Positions 17,537 through 26,663 are shown, counted from the first letter of the stretch. The stretch: 64,000 nucleotides of DNA from CBDFNC01 sp965249895 (GCA_965249895.1 CBDFNC010000005.1:1984001-2048000); one strand, 5' to 3'. Numbers and translations: made by a program. Notes: generated from the letters alone by a model not told the origin.

Positions 17537-18099
17537 ATGTCTATGCCCTGTATTGATCTAGAGTGTGAGCACTGTGACTTTAAGGGTAACGATATGGTTA
17601 CCTGGGGTAGGTATACCTATGTTCATGGTGAAAATGAATATAATGTTAACCGCTGTCTGGGCTGGTGCTCAGATTGTAGCAAGCTAGCTCCCATTGAAGA
17701 TTTCAGCGACACCGACAAGGTGCTCAAAAAGCTAGGCGAACTTGCAGACGAGCTAGAAAAAGATGCTGTAAAGTGGGGACCTATTCGCCTGCTTAAACGG
17801 CTGTTGTGTTACAAATGGAATATTAGTGAGATATCCCAGCTAACCAAGAGGCTAAATATTATTCGCTTGAGAAAAGGTTCTGAAAAATGCCTTGATTGCG
17901 GAAGTACCGGAGTAAAAAAATTTGATGGTGACTATCAGCTAGATTATGAGGGGCTACTTTACCGGGGGGAAAGAGAACAGGTTTTTTACATCCTAACTGT
18001 GGCGGTGAAATGATAGCGAAACCCCACCTCACTAGGTACAACATGGCTTTTACTACAAGGTATTACAACCTTGATGGCACTCCGGTAAACAAGGAGTAA
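17537..18099 (+). pseudogene. Zinc-ribbon protein of unknown function, frameshifted near the C-terminus
   Basis: The open frame from 17537 gives 158 residues with a first Cys cluster (CEHCDFKG at about 10-17, CLGWCSDC near 40-47) and a second CLDCGS near 118. It then loses sense after GEREQ. Adding one base to the T6 run at 17982-17987 restores VFLHPNCGGEMIAKPH and runs to a stop at 18097-18099. That completes a CxxC...HxxC ribbon and gives about 187 residues. I do not recognise the family. The two ribbons suggest a metal-bound nucleic-acid or protein-binding role, which is inference. It lies alone at the left of the island. Confidence 0.6.
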
Positions 18100-18103
18100 A
18101 AGC

Positions 18104-18276
18104 CTGATCTACAATCTTGGCAATAGAAGGCTATGGGAAGAGGAGCGTACCCTCAACCAACACTTCCAGCAAGCGTCGCGAATCTTTGCTTTCAACCCTT
18201 ACAAAAACTGGACGGGAGTCGCCTAACACTAATCGCCATAACCGTGACAATGATAGCACTTATCATCGTGGAGTAA
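18104..18276 (+). pseudogene. Possible small membrane protein, frameshifted
   Basis: A frame following an AAGGAG site that overlaps the stop of the zinc-ribbon gene reads IYNLGNRRLWEEERTLNQ and on to FAFNPYK. Adding one base to the A5 run at 18203-18207 continues it as KKLDGSRLTLIAITVTMIAL and ends at 18276. The result would be a 57-residue protein with a charged N-terminal helix and one C-terminal transmembrane helix. There is no ATG; a CTG at 18104 is the best-placed start. Either it is a decayed partner of the upstream gene or a chance frame. Confidence is low. Confidence 0.3.
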
Positions 18277-18440
18277 CTATTAGCAAAAGTTGGGTTTTCT
18301 GATTTGTAATGGGGTGATAATAAAATGAGGCTCGTCAATGGTTCCTTGCAAACGGGGTCCCATTCCCCGCGCCAGAACCACTGAAAGCCTCAAGTTAATA
18401 ATAAGCGTTACCCAATTTCCCTGCAACTCACAACAATTAC

Positions 18441-18542
18441 AAGAGAGCCCTTATCTCAGCAGCAGTCACAGGTAAAATTGATGTGCGCAGCTGGCAGGCT
18501 CCCGAAATTCAATCTGAGGTTGAATTGGAAGCTAGCGCATGA
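18441..18542 (+). pseudogene. hsdS: HsdS C-terminal remnant (type I restriction specificity subunit)
   Basis: A 33-residue tail reading KRALISAAVTGKIDVRSWQ, the hallmark end of type I specificity subunits, stops at TGA 18540-18542. That TGA overlaps the ATG of the next gene (ATGA coupling). Everything upstream in the protein is gone, and hsdM, which usually precedes hsdS, is absent from the window. The junction with unrelated sequence near 18430 marks a deletion. Confidence 0.8.
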
Positions 18543-19590
18543 CTGATAAGCTAGTTCCACAAAAATCGTTGACAAATGAATTATCCATTGAGCTGACCAC
18601 TGACGTTAAACAGCTAATTCAATCTGCCAAACAACGTGTGGCCGTAGCGGTAAATAGTGAACTGACTTTACTTTATTAGCAGGTTGGCAAACGTATTAGT
18701 GATGAAGTGCTAAAAGGTGAACGGGCCGATTACGGAAAACAGGTGATCAGCAACTTATCTAAGACGTTGACCGAACAATTCGGTAAAGGTGGAGCAAACA
18801 GCAGCTGCGGCACTGCATTAAATTTGCTGAAGTTTTTATTAATGCCGAGATTGTCTCGACACTGTCGAGACAATTGACATGGAGCCACTTTTTAGAGGTG
18901 AATTATCATAAAGAACCTTTGGCGGCCCAGTTCTATGTAAAACTGTGCAGCATTGAACGCTGGAGTGTTCGCACCCTGAGGAAGCAAGTTGGCTCTATGT
19001 TGTTTGAGCGTACGGCTATTTCTAAAAAGCCAGACGAACTTATGACCCTCGAACTGGAAAATCCTGCTAACCAGAAACTATCGTCCGATTTAGTGCTTAA
19101 AGATCCCTATTTGCTGGGGCTAAATGATCGCTATGTAGAAAAAGACCTGGAAGATGCGATTTTAAGGGAGATTGAGCAATTTTTATTGGAGCTCGGCGCC
19201 GGTTTTACCTTCATTGCCAGGCAAAAACGCATCCAGATTGATGAGGACGACTTTTACATTGATCTGCTTTTCTACAATCGCAAGCTCAAACGCCTGGTAG
19301 CCATCGATTTAAAAACTGAAAAATTTCGCCATGCCCATAAAAGCCAGATGGAGCTTTATCTTCGCTGGCCAGCCAAGTATGAGCAAGAGGCAGATGAACT
19401 ACCTCCACTGGGTATCATTTTGTGCAGCAGTAAAAAGCATGAACAAATCGAACTACTATAAATGGACAAAAGTGGTATCCATGTCGCTGAATATTTAACG
19501 GTTCTGCCGCCAAAATAACTCCTTGAGCAGCGTTTACACTTGGCAATAGAAAAAGCTAAACAGCGCTTAGATTATAAAACCAATAAATAA
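18539..19590 (+). pseudogene. DUF1016/YhcG-family PDDEXK nuclease, multiply broken
   Basis: Translation from the ATG at 18539 gives the YhcG N-terminal domain but meets TAG at 18677 where LLYWQVGKRI is expected. It then needs one extra T near 18790 to continue as GKGWSKQQLRHCIKFAEVF. The PDDEXK nuclease domain follows (IDLLFYNRKLKRLVAIDLKT, about residues 240-260) and ends at TAA 19459. The normal tail SGIHVAEYLTVLPPK continues beyond, with another TAA at 19516, to 19590. Three nonsense changes and one frameshift make this a true pseudogene. Genes of this family often sit inside type I restriction operons, as here between hsdS and hsdR. Confidence 0.85.
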
Positions 19591-19600
19591 GAAACTGGCT

Positions 19601-22600
19601 ATGAAAGACGTATCTCAGGAAAGAGTATTTCAAGATGACATAATTAACCAGATGGTCGCTAATGGCTGGATGTTAGGCCCCCCGGAAGGCTATCACCGTG
19701 AATCGGCAATGTACCAGCAGGATGTATTGGCGTTCGTCAAAGAAACCCAGGCCAAAGAATGGGAAAAGTTCTGTAAAGTATTCCCTATCGACTCTGACCG
19801 TCACTTTATTGATGCCTTAACCACACAGCTAAAAAAAGTCGATATCAATGCCACCGGTCAAGCGTCTCGCTCTTACGGTACTCTGGGCGTTCTTCGTCAC
19901 GGCTTAAAGATCCGCAATGCGCGTTTCACGCTCTGCCAATTCAAACCAGAGCACAACTTAAACCCTGAAACCCTGGCGCGCTATCAGCAAAACTGCTGTC
20001 GTATTGTGCCCGAGTTAGTTTATAGCCCTTACGCAACGGCGGAGCACTTAGCCGCTACAGGAAAAAAGGCTAAGGCCTGGCGCATTGACTTGGTGCTGTT
20101 TGTGAATGGCTTACCTGTCTCAACCCTGGAGCTTAAATCTGAATTTAAGCAAGCAGTTGAAAATGCCATTAAACAATATAAACGAACTCGACTACCAAAA
20201 GATCCAGCCACTAAGAAACCAGAGCCGCTGTTGACCTTTAAGCGCGGTGCCCTGGTTCATTTTGCGGTTAGCCAGTATGAAGTTCACATGGCCACTAAAT
20301 TGGCTGGCGACGACACCTTCTTCCTGCCGTTTAACAAAGGCACCAGCGAGGGCGGTGCGGGCAATGATGTTCCTGAAGATACGAATCGTTACGCGACAGA
20401 TTACCTGTGGAATGAAGTGTTATTACCGGACAACCTGCTGAACATCATCGGTCGTTTTGTTCACCTGCAAATCGAAGAGAAGGAAGACTGGGAAGGACGT
20501 AAGTTTAAGAAAGAAACGCTGATCTTCCCTCGTTATCACCAATGGGATGTGGTCACTAAACTCATCAATGCGGCTATGGATGAAGGTACAGGTAATAAAT
20601 ACCTTGTTCAGCACAGTTCAGGTTCCGGTAAGTCCAACTCCATCGCCTGGACAGCCCATCAACTCTCGACCCTCTATGATGAAAAAGGTGAAAAGCAGTT
20701 CCACTCGGTAATTGTGGTCACAGACAGAACGGTACTGGATGATCAGCTGCAAGATACCATTTATCAGTTTGAACATGCCGATGGCGTGGTCGGACGGATC
20801 AACAATAAAGAAGGTGATGGGTCTAAATCAGAAAAGCTTGCTCAAGCGCTTGAGAACTCGCAGCCCATTATCATAGTGACCATCCAAACCTTCCCTTACG
20901 TGCTAAGAGCAATTGAAAACAGCACCAGTTTGAAAGAGCGTAGCTATGCTGTGATTGCAGATGAAGCCCACTCTTCACAAAGTGGCTCTACCGCGCGCCA
21001 GCTAAAAGAAGTATTGATGGTTGAAGAAGCCGATGATGACACAGTGTTGTCGTCAGAAGATATCTTGGATGCCACCATCGCAGCGCGTAAAGGTAGCGGC
21101 AATTTAAACTACTATGCATTTACTGCAACGCCTAAGCCAAAAACACTAGAGCTGTTTGGCCGTTTACCCAACCCTGAACTGCCCGCCTCTAAGGAAAATC
21201 GGCCAGAGGCCTACCATGTCTACTCTATGCGGCAGGCTATCGAAGAAGGCTTTATTCTGGATGTATTGAAAAACTACACCAACTATCAAGTGGCTTACCA
21301 GTTAGCGCAAAAAATTGATGATGCGGATGCTGAGGTAGACAGCAAAAAAGCCAAGGTGAAGTTGAACCAGTGGGTCAGGCTGCATGAATACAATATCTCG
21401 CAGAAAGTGAAAGTGATCATTGAGCACTTTAAAGATAACGTAATGGGATTATTGGGCGGCCAGGCCAAGGCGATGGTGGTGACCAGCTCTCGTAAAGAAG
21501 CTGTGCGCTACAAGCTGGCTTTTGATAAGTATGTTGCTGAGAAAGCGTCTGCGACCGATAAAAAGAGTTATAGCGCTATTCAGGCTATGGTTGCCTTCTC
21601 GGGTGAAGTCGAGTTTAACGAGTCAGATCCGGGCAGCGCTGCTTTTATCGATCAAAAGTTTACCGAGAAAAATATGAACCCGGGCTTGAAAGGCCGGGAC
21701 ATGCGCAAAGCATTTGATAGCGATGATTATCAGGTGATGTTGGTGGCGAACAAGTTTCAAACGGGTTTTGATCAACCTAAGCTGTGCGCTATGTACGTGG
21801 ATAAACCTCTGGGCGGCGTGGAATGTGTTCAGACCTTATCTCGTTTGAATCGGACCTACCCGGGTAAGGCTGAAACAGGCACCTTTGTACTGGATTTCTT
21901 CAATGAACCCCAGGATATTCTTGATTCATTCCAGCCATATTATCAAACGGCTGAGCTCGCAGATGTGTCAAACCCTGATATTGTGTTTGAGCTTTTCGAA
22001 AAGCTAAGAACCAGCGGTATCTTCCTGTGGAATGAAGTCGAGCTCTTCTGCGAAGCCTTCTTCGTGAAGAACAAAAGTAATGCCGCAATTAGTAATATCT
22101 GTAAACCTGCGGTTGAACGTTGGCAAAAACGCTATACCTCAGCCGTTGAGGAATATCTGAAAGCGAAAGATATGTTTGAGCGCACCAAGAAGACAGGTGA
22201 TGCTGTGCTGATGGCAAACGCCGAATCCAGCTTAAATGAGTTTAAGAAAGAGAAAGACCAGCTGGAGATCTTCAAGAAAGACTTAGGCAGCTTTACTCGC
22301 TTCTATGAATTTATGTCTCAAATCGTCGATTACGATGATAAAGACCTGGAAAAGCTAAGCCTGTATGCCCGTCATTTACGGCCCTTACTGCGTGAGAAAG
22401 TGGTAGCGGAAGATGATATTGATCTCGATAGCGTGGTAATGAGTCACTACCGTTTATCGAAAATTCGCCAGCAAGATATCAAGCTGCAGGAAGACGCGGC
22501 AGAGTATCAACTGGAGCCAAGTAATGATGTCGGCAGTGCCAAGGCCAAAGATAAAAAAGAAGAGTTTCTGTCACAAATACTAGCGCGCCTGAATGAGCTG

Positions 22601-22864
22601 TTTATTACTGATGAGTTAACAGAAAAAGACTTAATCAACTACGCCTTCACGGTGCGCGATAAGCTAACAGAAAATGAAGCGGTAATGAGCCAAATTGCCA
22701 ACAACACCTCAGAACAAGCCATGTTGGGAGATTTCCCTCAGGCGATTGATGATGCGGTAATGGATAGCAATGAAGCTCAGCAAGCCATGATGATGCAGTA
22801 TCTTTCTAACCCCGAGCTCGCTAAAGGCTTTGCCAGGGTCGTGTTTGATATGCTCAAGGCGTAA
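19601..22864 (+). CDS. hsdR: Type I restriction endonuclease subunit R
   Basis: 1,087 residues, apparently intact. The N-terminal nuclease domain has the D/E-x-K element LELKSEFKQAV near 174. The SF2 translocase shows HSSGSGKSNSIAW (motif I, about 346), IADEAHSSQSG (motif II, about 455), FTATPK (motif III, about 510) and QTLSRLNRTYPG (motif VI, about 748). A long helical C-terminal domain joins the HsdM/HsdS core. HsdR needs HsdM and HsdS to recognise DNA. Both are missing here, so the gene is orphaned unless a partner exists elsewhere. Confidence 0.93.
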   Translation: MKDVSQERVFQDDIINQMVANGWMLGPPEGYHRESAMYQQDVLAFVKETQAKEWEKFCKVFPIDSDRHFIDALTTQLKKVDINATGQASRSYGTLGVLRHGLKIRNARFTLCQFKPEHNLNPETLARYQQNCCRIVPELVYSPYATAEHLAATGKKAKAWRIDLVLFVNGLPVSTLELKSEFKQAVENAIKQYKRTRLPKDPATKKPEPLLTFKRGALVHFAVSQYEVHMATKLAGDDTFFLPFNKGTSEGGAGNDVPEDTNRYATDYLWNEVLLPDNLLNIIGRFVHLQIEEKEDWEGRKFKKETLIFPRYHQWDVVTKLINAAMDEGTGNKYLVQHSSGSGKSNSIAWTAHQLSTLYDEKGEKQFHSVIVVTDRTVLDDQLQDTIYQFEHADGVVGRINNKEGDGSKSEKLAQALENSQPIIIVTIQTFPYVLRAIENSTSLKERSYAVIADEAHSSQSGSTARQLKEVLMVEEADDDTVLSSEDILDATIAARKGSGNLNYYAFTATPKPKTLELFGRLPNPELPASKENRPEAYHVYSMRQAIEEGFILDVLKNYTNYQVAYQLAQKIDDADAEVDSKKAKVKLNQWVRLHEYNISQKVKVIIEHFKDNVMGLLGGQAKAMVVTSSRKEAVRYKLAFDKYVAEKASATDKKSYSAIQAMVAFSGEVEFNESDPGSAAFIDQKFTEKNMNPGLKGRDMRKAFDSDDYQVMLVANKFQTGFDQPKLCAMYVDKPLGGVECVQTLSRLNRTYPGKAETGTFVLDFFNEPQDILDSFQPYYQTAELADVSNPDIVFELFEKLRTSGIFLWNEVELFCEAFFVKNKSNAAISNICKPAVERWQKRYTSAVEEYLKAKDMFERTKKTGDAVLMANAESSLNEFKKEKDQLEIFKKDLGSFTRFYEFMSQIVDYDDKDLEKLSLYARHLRPLLREKVVAEDDIDLDSVVMSHYRLSKIRQQDIKLQEDAAEYQLEPSNDVGSAKAKDKKEEFLSQILARLNELFITDELTEKDLINYAFTVRDKLTENEAVMSQIANNTSEQAMLGDFPQAIDDAVMDSNEAQQAMMMQYLSNPELAKGFARVVFDMLKA

Positions 22865-22877
22865 ATGTTAACAATAC

Positions 22878-22894
22878 GGGAGGTTTTTCCTCCC
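22878..22894. terminator. Hairpin between converging hsdR and primase remnant
   Basis: GGGAGG, five Ts, CCTCCC: a perfect six-base stem 14 bases after the hsdR stop. The T run forms the loop, so it is a weak terminator at best. Confidence 0.4.
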
Positions 22895-23186
22895 TATCCA
22901 TTGGTAACAATGTCTGGTCAATAGATGGCCCCCTCAGCAGAACAACTTTCGTTTGAACCGTACAAGCTATACAGATGCTCTGAAGGCCTTGCTATCAAAG
23001 GGCAACAATGTGTATAGGCCGTGATTCACTCTGATTTTTGACCTATCCAACCTATACGGATTTAACTTTGCCTGTATAGATTGGATAGTTACTCATTAGT
23101 AAAATTTAACAAACAACACAGATAAAAAGCGTTTGAGTTACCTGTCTTAACAGCACTCCGTGTAGGTCGTACAGGTCATTGTAGTT
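22895..23186. other. Gene-free stretch downstream of hsdR
   Basis: No convincing frame. It contains scattered palindromic pieces around CCTATAC/GTATAGG (for example near 23040-23090) that loosely recall the island's dyad repeats but are not copies. Confidence 0.4.
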
Positions 23187-23834
23187 TCAAAACATTTCGT
23201 CTGGCTGATGACCTATTACTTTGGCAAACCGTTGACACATTTCACTCCTAACCGGAAGTTCATAAACTTTTCCCGCTTTGGAGTCTGATCTGCCATGCGC
23301 TTTTAAGCCTATCCGAGCCATGGCTTTACCTATGCTTGCCCTGATGGCGGCTTTACTGCCTGCCTCACCATTATCCCCCATCCACTGAGAAAACATGTCT
23401 ACCAACTCAGTGGACTTAATACGGGCAGGCGCTACGGCTTCATTACCTCCGTCAGTACTATTTGAAAAGGGCAAAGGTGACCCGATTTGCTCATAGATGA
23501 ATAAATCAGCAGGCTTCAGGCTGGCAAGTTTTTCTTCTATTAGTGCCTTAGTAGCTGGAGCGCGGTTGTGGTCGAACTGGCTTAGATCATACCTTTGCAG
23601 ATAATCCAACAATGAGCTCGCACCACCAGAATTAACCCAGTTCCACAAAACATCAAAGTAGTCTTTGTGTTGAGCTTTTTTACCACACGGCTCAAGTACC
23701 AGGTAGCGTCGCTCTCTGAGCCCGGCTTTTACGATGTGATCGTGATTACTGGCAAAGATAAAACGGCAATAATTAGGCATAGGTTCGGGGTCAATACCTT
23801 TACGTTCCAGGTTTACAGTCGGTTCACTAATCAA
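23187..23834 (-). pseudogene. C-terminal fragment of a phage/satellite primase-helicase (D5/DUF5906-like)
   Basis: 215 residues starting mid-domain: ISEPTVNLERKG, then MPNYCRFIFASNHDHIVKAG and ERRYLVLEP. This is the post-Walker segment of phage D5-type primase-helicases (the FASNHD motif), followed by a C-terminal winged-helix region. The N-terminal primase and Walker motifs are absent. The upstream sequence is the cut end of an integrase frame, so a deletion has joined int and primase. The leftover primase end points to a P4-like satellite as the island's origin. Confidence 0.75.
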
Positions 23835-24298
23835 GCCTTTAAGCCTGTCCGCTGTCCCCTGCCGGGGAAAACAAAATCGTTACTTCCTTTTACTGACCAT
23901 CGCCGCTTCAAGATCTTTGCTAAGGTGCCTGTTATTGGCAGCTCCAACTCATCCCCGTTTTTAGTCTCACTGATCCAAAAATAACCCGCTGATAGCTTTA
24001 TCCTATTCCAAGTAAGCTGGAACACTTCACTCCGTCGCAAGCCAGTGAATAAAGCGAAATCCAAAGCGTCACAGGTTGCCGCCCTGACATCGTTCCCCAT
24101 TATCAGAGCATCTTCTCTTATTGCCTTAACAGCCGCTAACCATCTGGCTAGCTCATTATTCCGTATCCGGGTGTTTTTACGTTGGACGTTATGCCATTGG
24201 CGCTTCGTAGATAAGACTGAAAACGGAGAATCAGGTAGTAGCTTCTTTCCTTCATCATCACGGTAATGATCATTCGCATAGTTGAATACCGCCCTCAT
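23831..24298 (-). pseudogene. Tyrosine integrase, catalytic part, truncated
   Basis: 155 residues covering the catalytic core of a P4-family integrase. FALFTGLRRSEVFQLTW carries the first catalytic arginine, and ETKNGDELELPITGTL follows. The frame then ends at FVFPGRGQRTGLKA, before the HxxR and Tyr motifs, and runs into the primase remnant. It follows the N-terminal part in another frame. Without the catalytic Tyr it cannot recombine DNA. Confidence 0.85.
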
Positions 24299-24711
24299 CG
24301 TTCTCCCCCATAAGTCTGCTTGTGCCGGTTGATCACTTGATCGCGAGTAATGTTAGCAATAGATAATTCAGCCCAGTCATGGGTATAGATATGGATTATT
24401 CGCTGATAGTCTTCTTTGGTTCTCGGCTTAATCTTGTCACCACGGCTAACCAAGTAATCGGCCAATGCCTGATTAAGAGATACACCCGCCTTTTCTTCTG
24501 TTCGCTTTTCTTCATTGGGGTTAATGCCTTTCTCTATGTCAGCAAGAACCTTTAGAGCTAGGTCCTTTGCGGCCTTTAGATTAAACCCACCTTTACTGTT
24601 ACCAGGCAAGTATTCGCCAATTTTAACCCTTATGGCCTTCCCGTCTTTTTTCTTTCTTACTTGGAAGATCTTCTTACCTTGCTTGGAGACTCTTATGCCA
24701 AAGCCCAGCAA
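24295..24711 (-). pseudogene. Tyrosine integrase, N-terminal part (DUF4102 arm-binding type)
   Basis: 138 residues with the start LLGFGIRVSKQGKKIFQVRK and VKIGEYLPG, the arm-binding domain of P4-like integrases, then a core-binding SAM-like segment ending RHKQTYGGER. The frame breaks at a G5 run (24305-24309). One extra G would give YGGRTMRAVFNYAN and join the catalytic part, though about ten residues of the linker still look absent. The gene begins about 290 bp inside attR and reads toward the tRNA. Confidence 0.8.
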
Positions 24712-24831
24712 ATTTACATCGTGATAGTCCCCCAGGTTCTGATAACGCTTTTATCCTGTCATCCCTAAATGGAAATCGATTGGGTTCGGTCATACAAGAG
24801 GCCTTAATATCGTCGTTAGTTTGGTCACTCC

Positions 24832-24900
24832 GAGGTCACCTATAGGTCACCTTTTGGGGGAGGCAAGTCCAATTTGGTCACCTATAGGTCACCTTTTCTG
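24832..24900. repeat. Dyad repeats at the right island end
   Basis: Two copies of GGTCACCTATAGGTCACC (24834-24851 and 24878-24895), each followed by TTTT and 43-44 bp apart. The same dyad occurs four times in tandem near attL. The shared flank (CACCTTTT...GGCAAGTC) shows the two regions are homologous. Confidence 0.85.
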
Positions 24901-25007
24901 TAGATAACCATAGCGTAACAGTAGGCAGGAAACCATTCTATCCATTTGATATGTAGACATTAATATAGGCTTATAGATTAATGATAACAATCTCAGTTTG
25001 AAACTCG

Positions 25008-25053
25008 TAATCGGTAGGTCCCCTGTTCAAGTCAGGGAGGGGCCACCATTTAA
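25008..25053 (+). other. attR: direct repeat closing the genomic island
   Basis: A 46-bp perfect copy of the tRNA-Ile2 3' part (17066-17111). It lacks the 5' half of a tRNA, and the base matching the middle of the anticodon has changed (CGT for CAT). A diverged terminator follows at 25057-25089. This is the displaced original gene end. Confidence 0.92.
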
Positions 25054-25620
25054 GATATCACTTAGTGAGAAATCACTAGGTGATTTTTTTTGCCTCTAGA
25101 ATTTGGGAACTCATCAAATAACGGGACTAAGGGTGACAATTTTTGCGCCCTTTGTAGATGCCTCTTTATAGGCAAAAAGGGCGAAGCCGGTGCCAGCAAG
25201 GTTCACCGAACGTGCATCCATGCGCTTTACATCTCATCCCGGTGATGGGTTCGGCTCCTATCAAGCCCGATAGATCTGTTACCCAAGTTTGACCAGTCCC
25301 AGAATTTGTCACCACTTACCTTACGCGAGTTGATGTGCTGTATGAGCTAATAGCACCGACCGACGATTACTTAAAGGAATACGAACAGCCTAAAAATAGA
25401 CAGCCGAGCATATTAAACGCCCGAAAAAAGCAGTCCCCATCTGTTTAACTAATTCCTCTCAGAGGCGAACCTAGCTTGTATAGCTATAATCGACCCGGCA
25501 AAACTGAATTTCTCCCTCATTAGTTGCCGAAACGATTCTTTAACTCAATGTAACTTGTTATCTTTTTGATAATTAATAGCTCAAACCCATCTAGCCTTAC
25601 TTAATAAGAAAATAGACAAT
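25054..25620. other. Gene-poor stretch after attR
   Basis: Contains the terminator-like end at 25057-25089 and a full copy of repeat A (25154-25260). A short tail at about 25310-25447 reads TRVDVLYELIAPTDDYLKEY and stops at TAA; it may be the end of a lost gene. The rest is the probable promoter region of the nuclease gene. Confidence 0.5.
25154..25260 (+). repeat. Dispersed repeat A, copy 4
   Basis: TAGATGCCTCTTTATAGGCAAAAAGG to GGTTCGGCTCCTA, 107 bp, in the same orientation as copies 1 and 3. The inner hairpin has drifted to CATCCCGGTGATG. Confidence 0.85.
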
Positions 25621-26622
25621 ATGGTTCATATGGATTTCAGGCTCGTCGCTAGTTTCCTTCCTTCTCTTTTCCTTCTTGCTTGTGGCTCCGACGGCGTTAC
25701 ATTTAGTCAGGAAAAACAAATTAATAGACGAGGGGTCAGTTACACGGGAGAGCTTTTTAACGCTAATGAAGACTGTAAACATCTTATCACTGGCATTCCC
25801 AGTGATAGTAACCAATTACTATGTCGTACCGGATACGCCGCGGGTTTTAACTATCAAACCAAGCTCAGTGACTGGGTTTCTTATATCCTCAGCGCCGAGT
25901 CAGTCTCGGGTTATTACCCTCCGGGGGACTTTATGGCAGATCCAGATATCCCCATTAATTACCGGGCACTGCCGAAGAATTACGCAAGCTCAGGCTATGA
26001 CAGAGGCCACTTAGCCCCCGATGCAGATATGGACTTTTCCTTCGAGTCTATGGAGCAATCTTACTTTATGAGCAATATCAGTCCGCAATTAGCAGAGTTG
26101 AATCGAGGGCCCTGGTTCGAACTCGAAAGCTGGATAAGAAGTTGTATCCTCGACGCTGGCGAACTTCATGTGATCTCTGGACCTGTTTTTACCAATCCCA
26201 CACCACTATATATAGAAAACAATATTCGGGTACCGGATAGCTATTATAAAGTGATTTTAAAGCCGACTTCCCCGGCGGCAGTGATGGCCTTTTTATTGCC
26301 CAATAATCAGCATACCAGCCAGCCATTAACTAGCTATCAATTAACGGTCAATCAGGTAGAGCAAGAAACAGGGTTAAACTTCTTTACTAACGTGAGGCAG
26401 GAAATCGCCACCCAGCTGGAAGATCAACTAATGTCTTTTTGCAGCTTACCGGGTGAACAAGCAGGCGAAAAATATTCGGACCCCGGCTTTAGCTGTGAGA
26501 ATAAAACAAGCTGCGCGGTAATGAGCTCCTGTCAGGAAGCAGTCAATTATCTCAATATTTGCGGCTTAACTAGCCTGGATAAGGATGGGGATGGTTTGCC
26601 TTGTGAGACTTTGTGCAATTAA
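25621..26622 (+). CDS. Secreted lipoprotein nuclease: DNA/RNA non-specific endonuclease with Excalibur domain
   Basis: 333 residues (an ATG at 25630 is an equal candidate). A lipoprotein signal ends LFLLACGSDG with the lipobox cysteine near residue 21. The NUC domain carries SGYDRGHLAPDADMD with the catalytic histidine (near 127), and the Mg-binding asparagine region MSNISPQ follows near 150. The last 40 residues form an Excalibur calcium-binding repeat (CQEAVNYLNICG...DKDGDGLPCETLC). It likely degrades extracellular nucleic acid at the cell surface. The Excalibur fusion at the end is the unusual part. Confidence 0.88.
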   Translation: MVHMDFRLVASFLPSLFLLACGSDGVTFSQEKQINRRGVSYTGELFNANEDCKHLITGIPSDSNQLLCRTGYAAGFNYQTKLSDWVSYILSAESVSGYYPPGDFMADPDIPINYRALPKNYASSGYDRGHLAPDADMDFSFESMEQSYFMSNISPQLAELNRGPWFELESWIRSCILDAGELHVISGPVFTNPTPLYIENNIRVPDSYYKVILKPTSPAAVMAFLLPNNQHTSQPLTSYQLTVNQVEQETGLNFFTNVRQEIATQLEDQLMSFCSLPGEQAGEKYSDPGFSCENKTSCAVMSSCQEAVNYLNICGLTSLDKDGDGLPCETLCN

Positions 26623-26632
26623 TTTTTTCCAG

Positions 26633-26663
26633 AAAAAAAAGCCCGAGAAATCGGGCTTTTTTT
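26633..26663. terminator. Bidirectional terminator between nuclease and porin genes
   Basis: A run of As, GCCCGA, GAAA loop, TCGGGC, then a run of seven Ts. It serves both converging genes. Confidence 0.92.

Noticed and set aside
18117..18302. 61-codon frame starting MAIEGYGKRS
   Set aside because: Poor composition and no ribosome site; the other two frames of the same DNA give a more protein-like small membrane protein.
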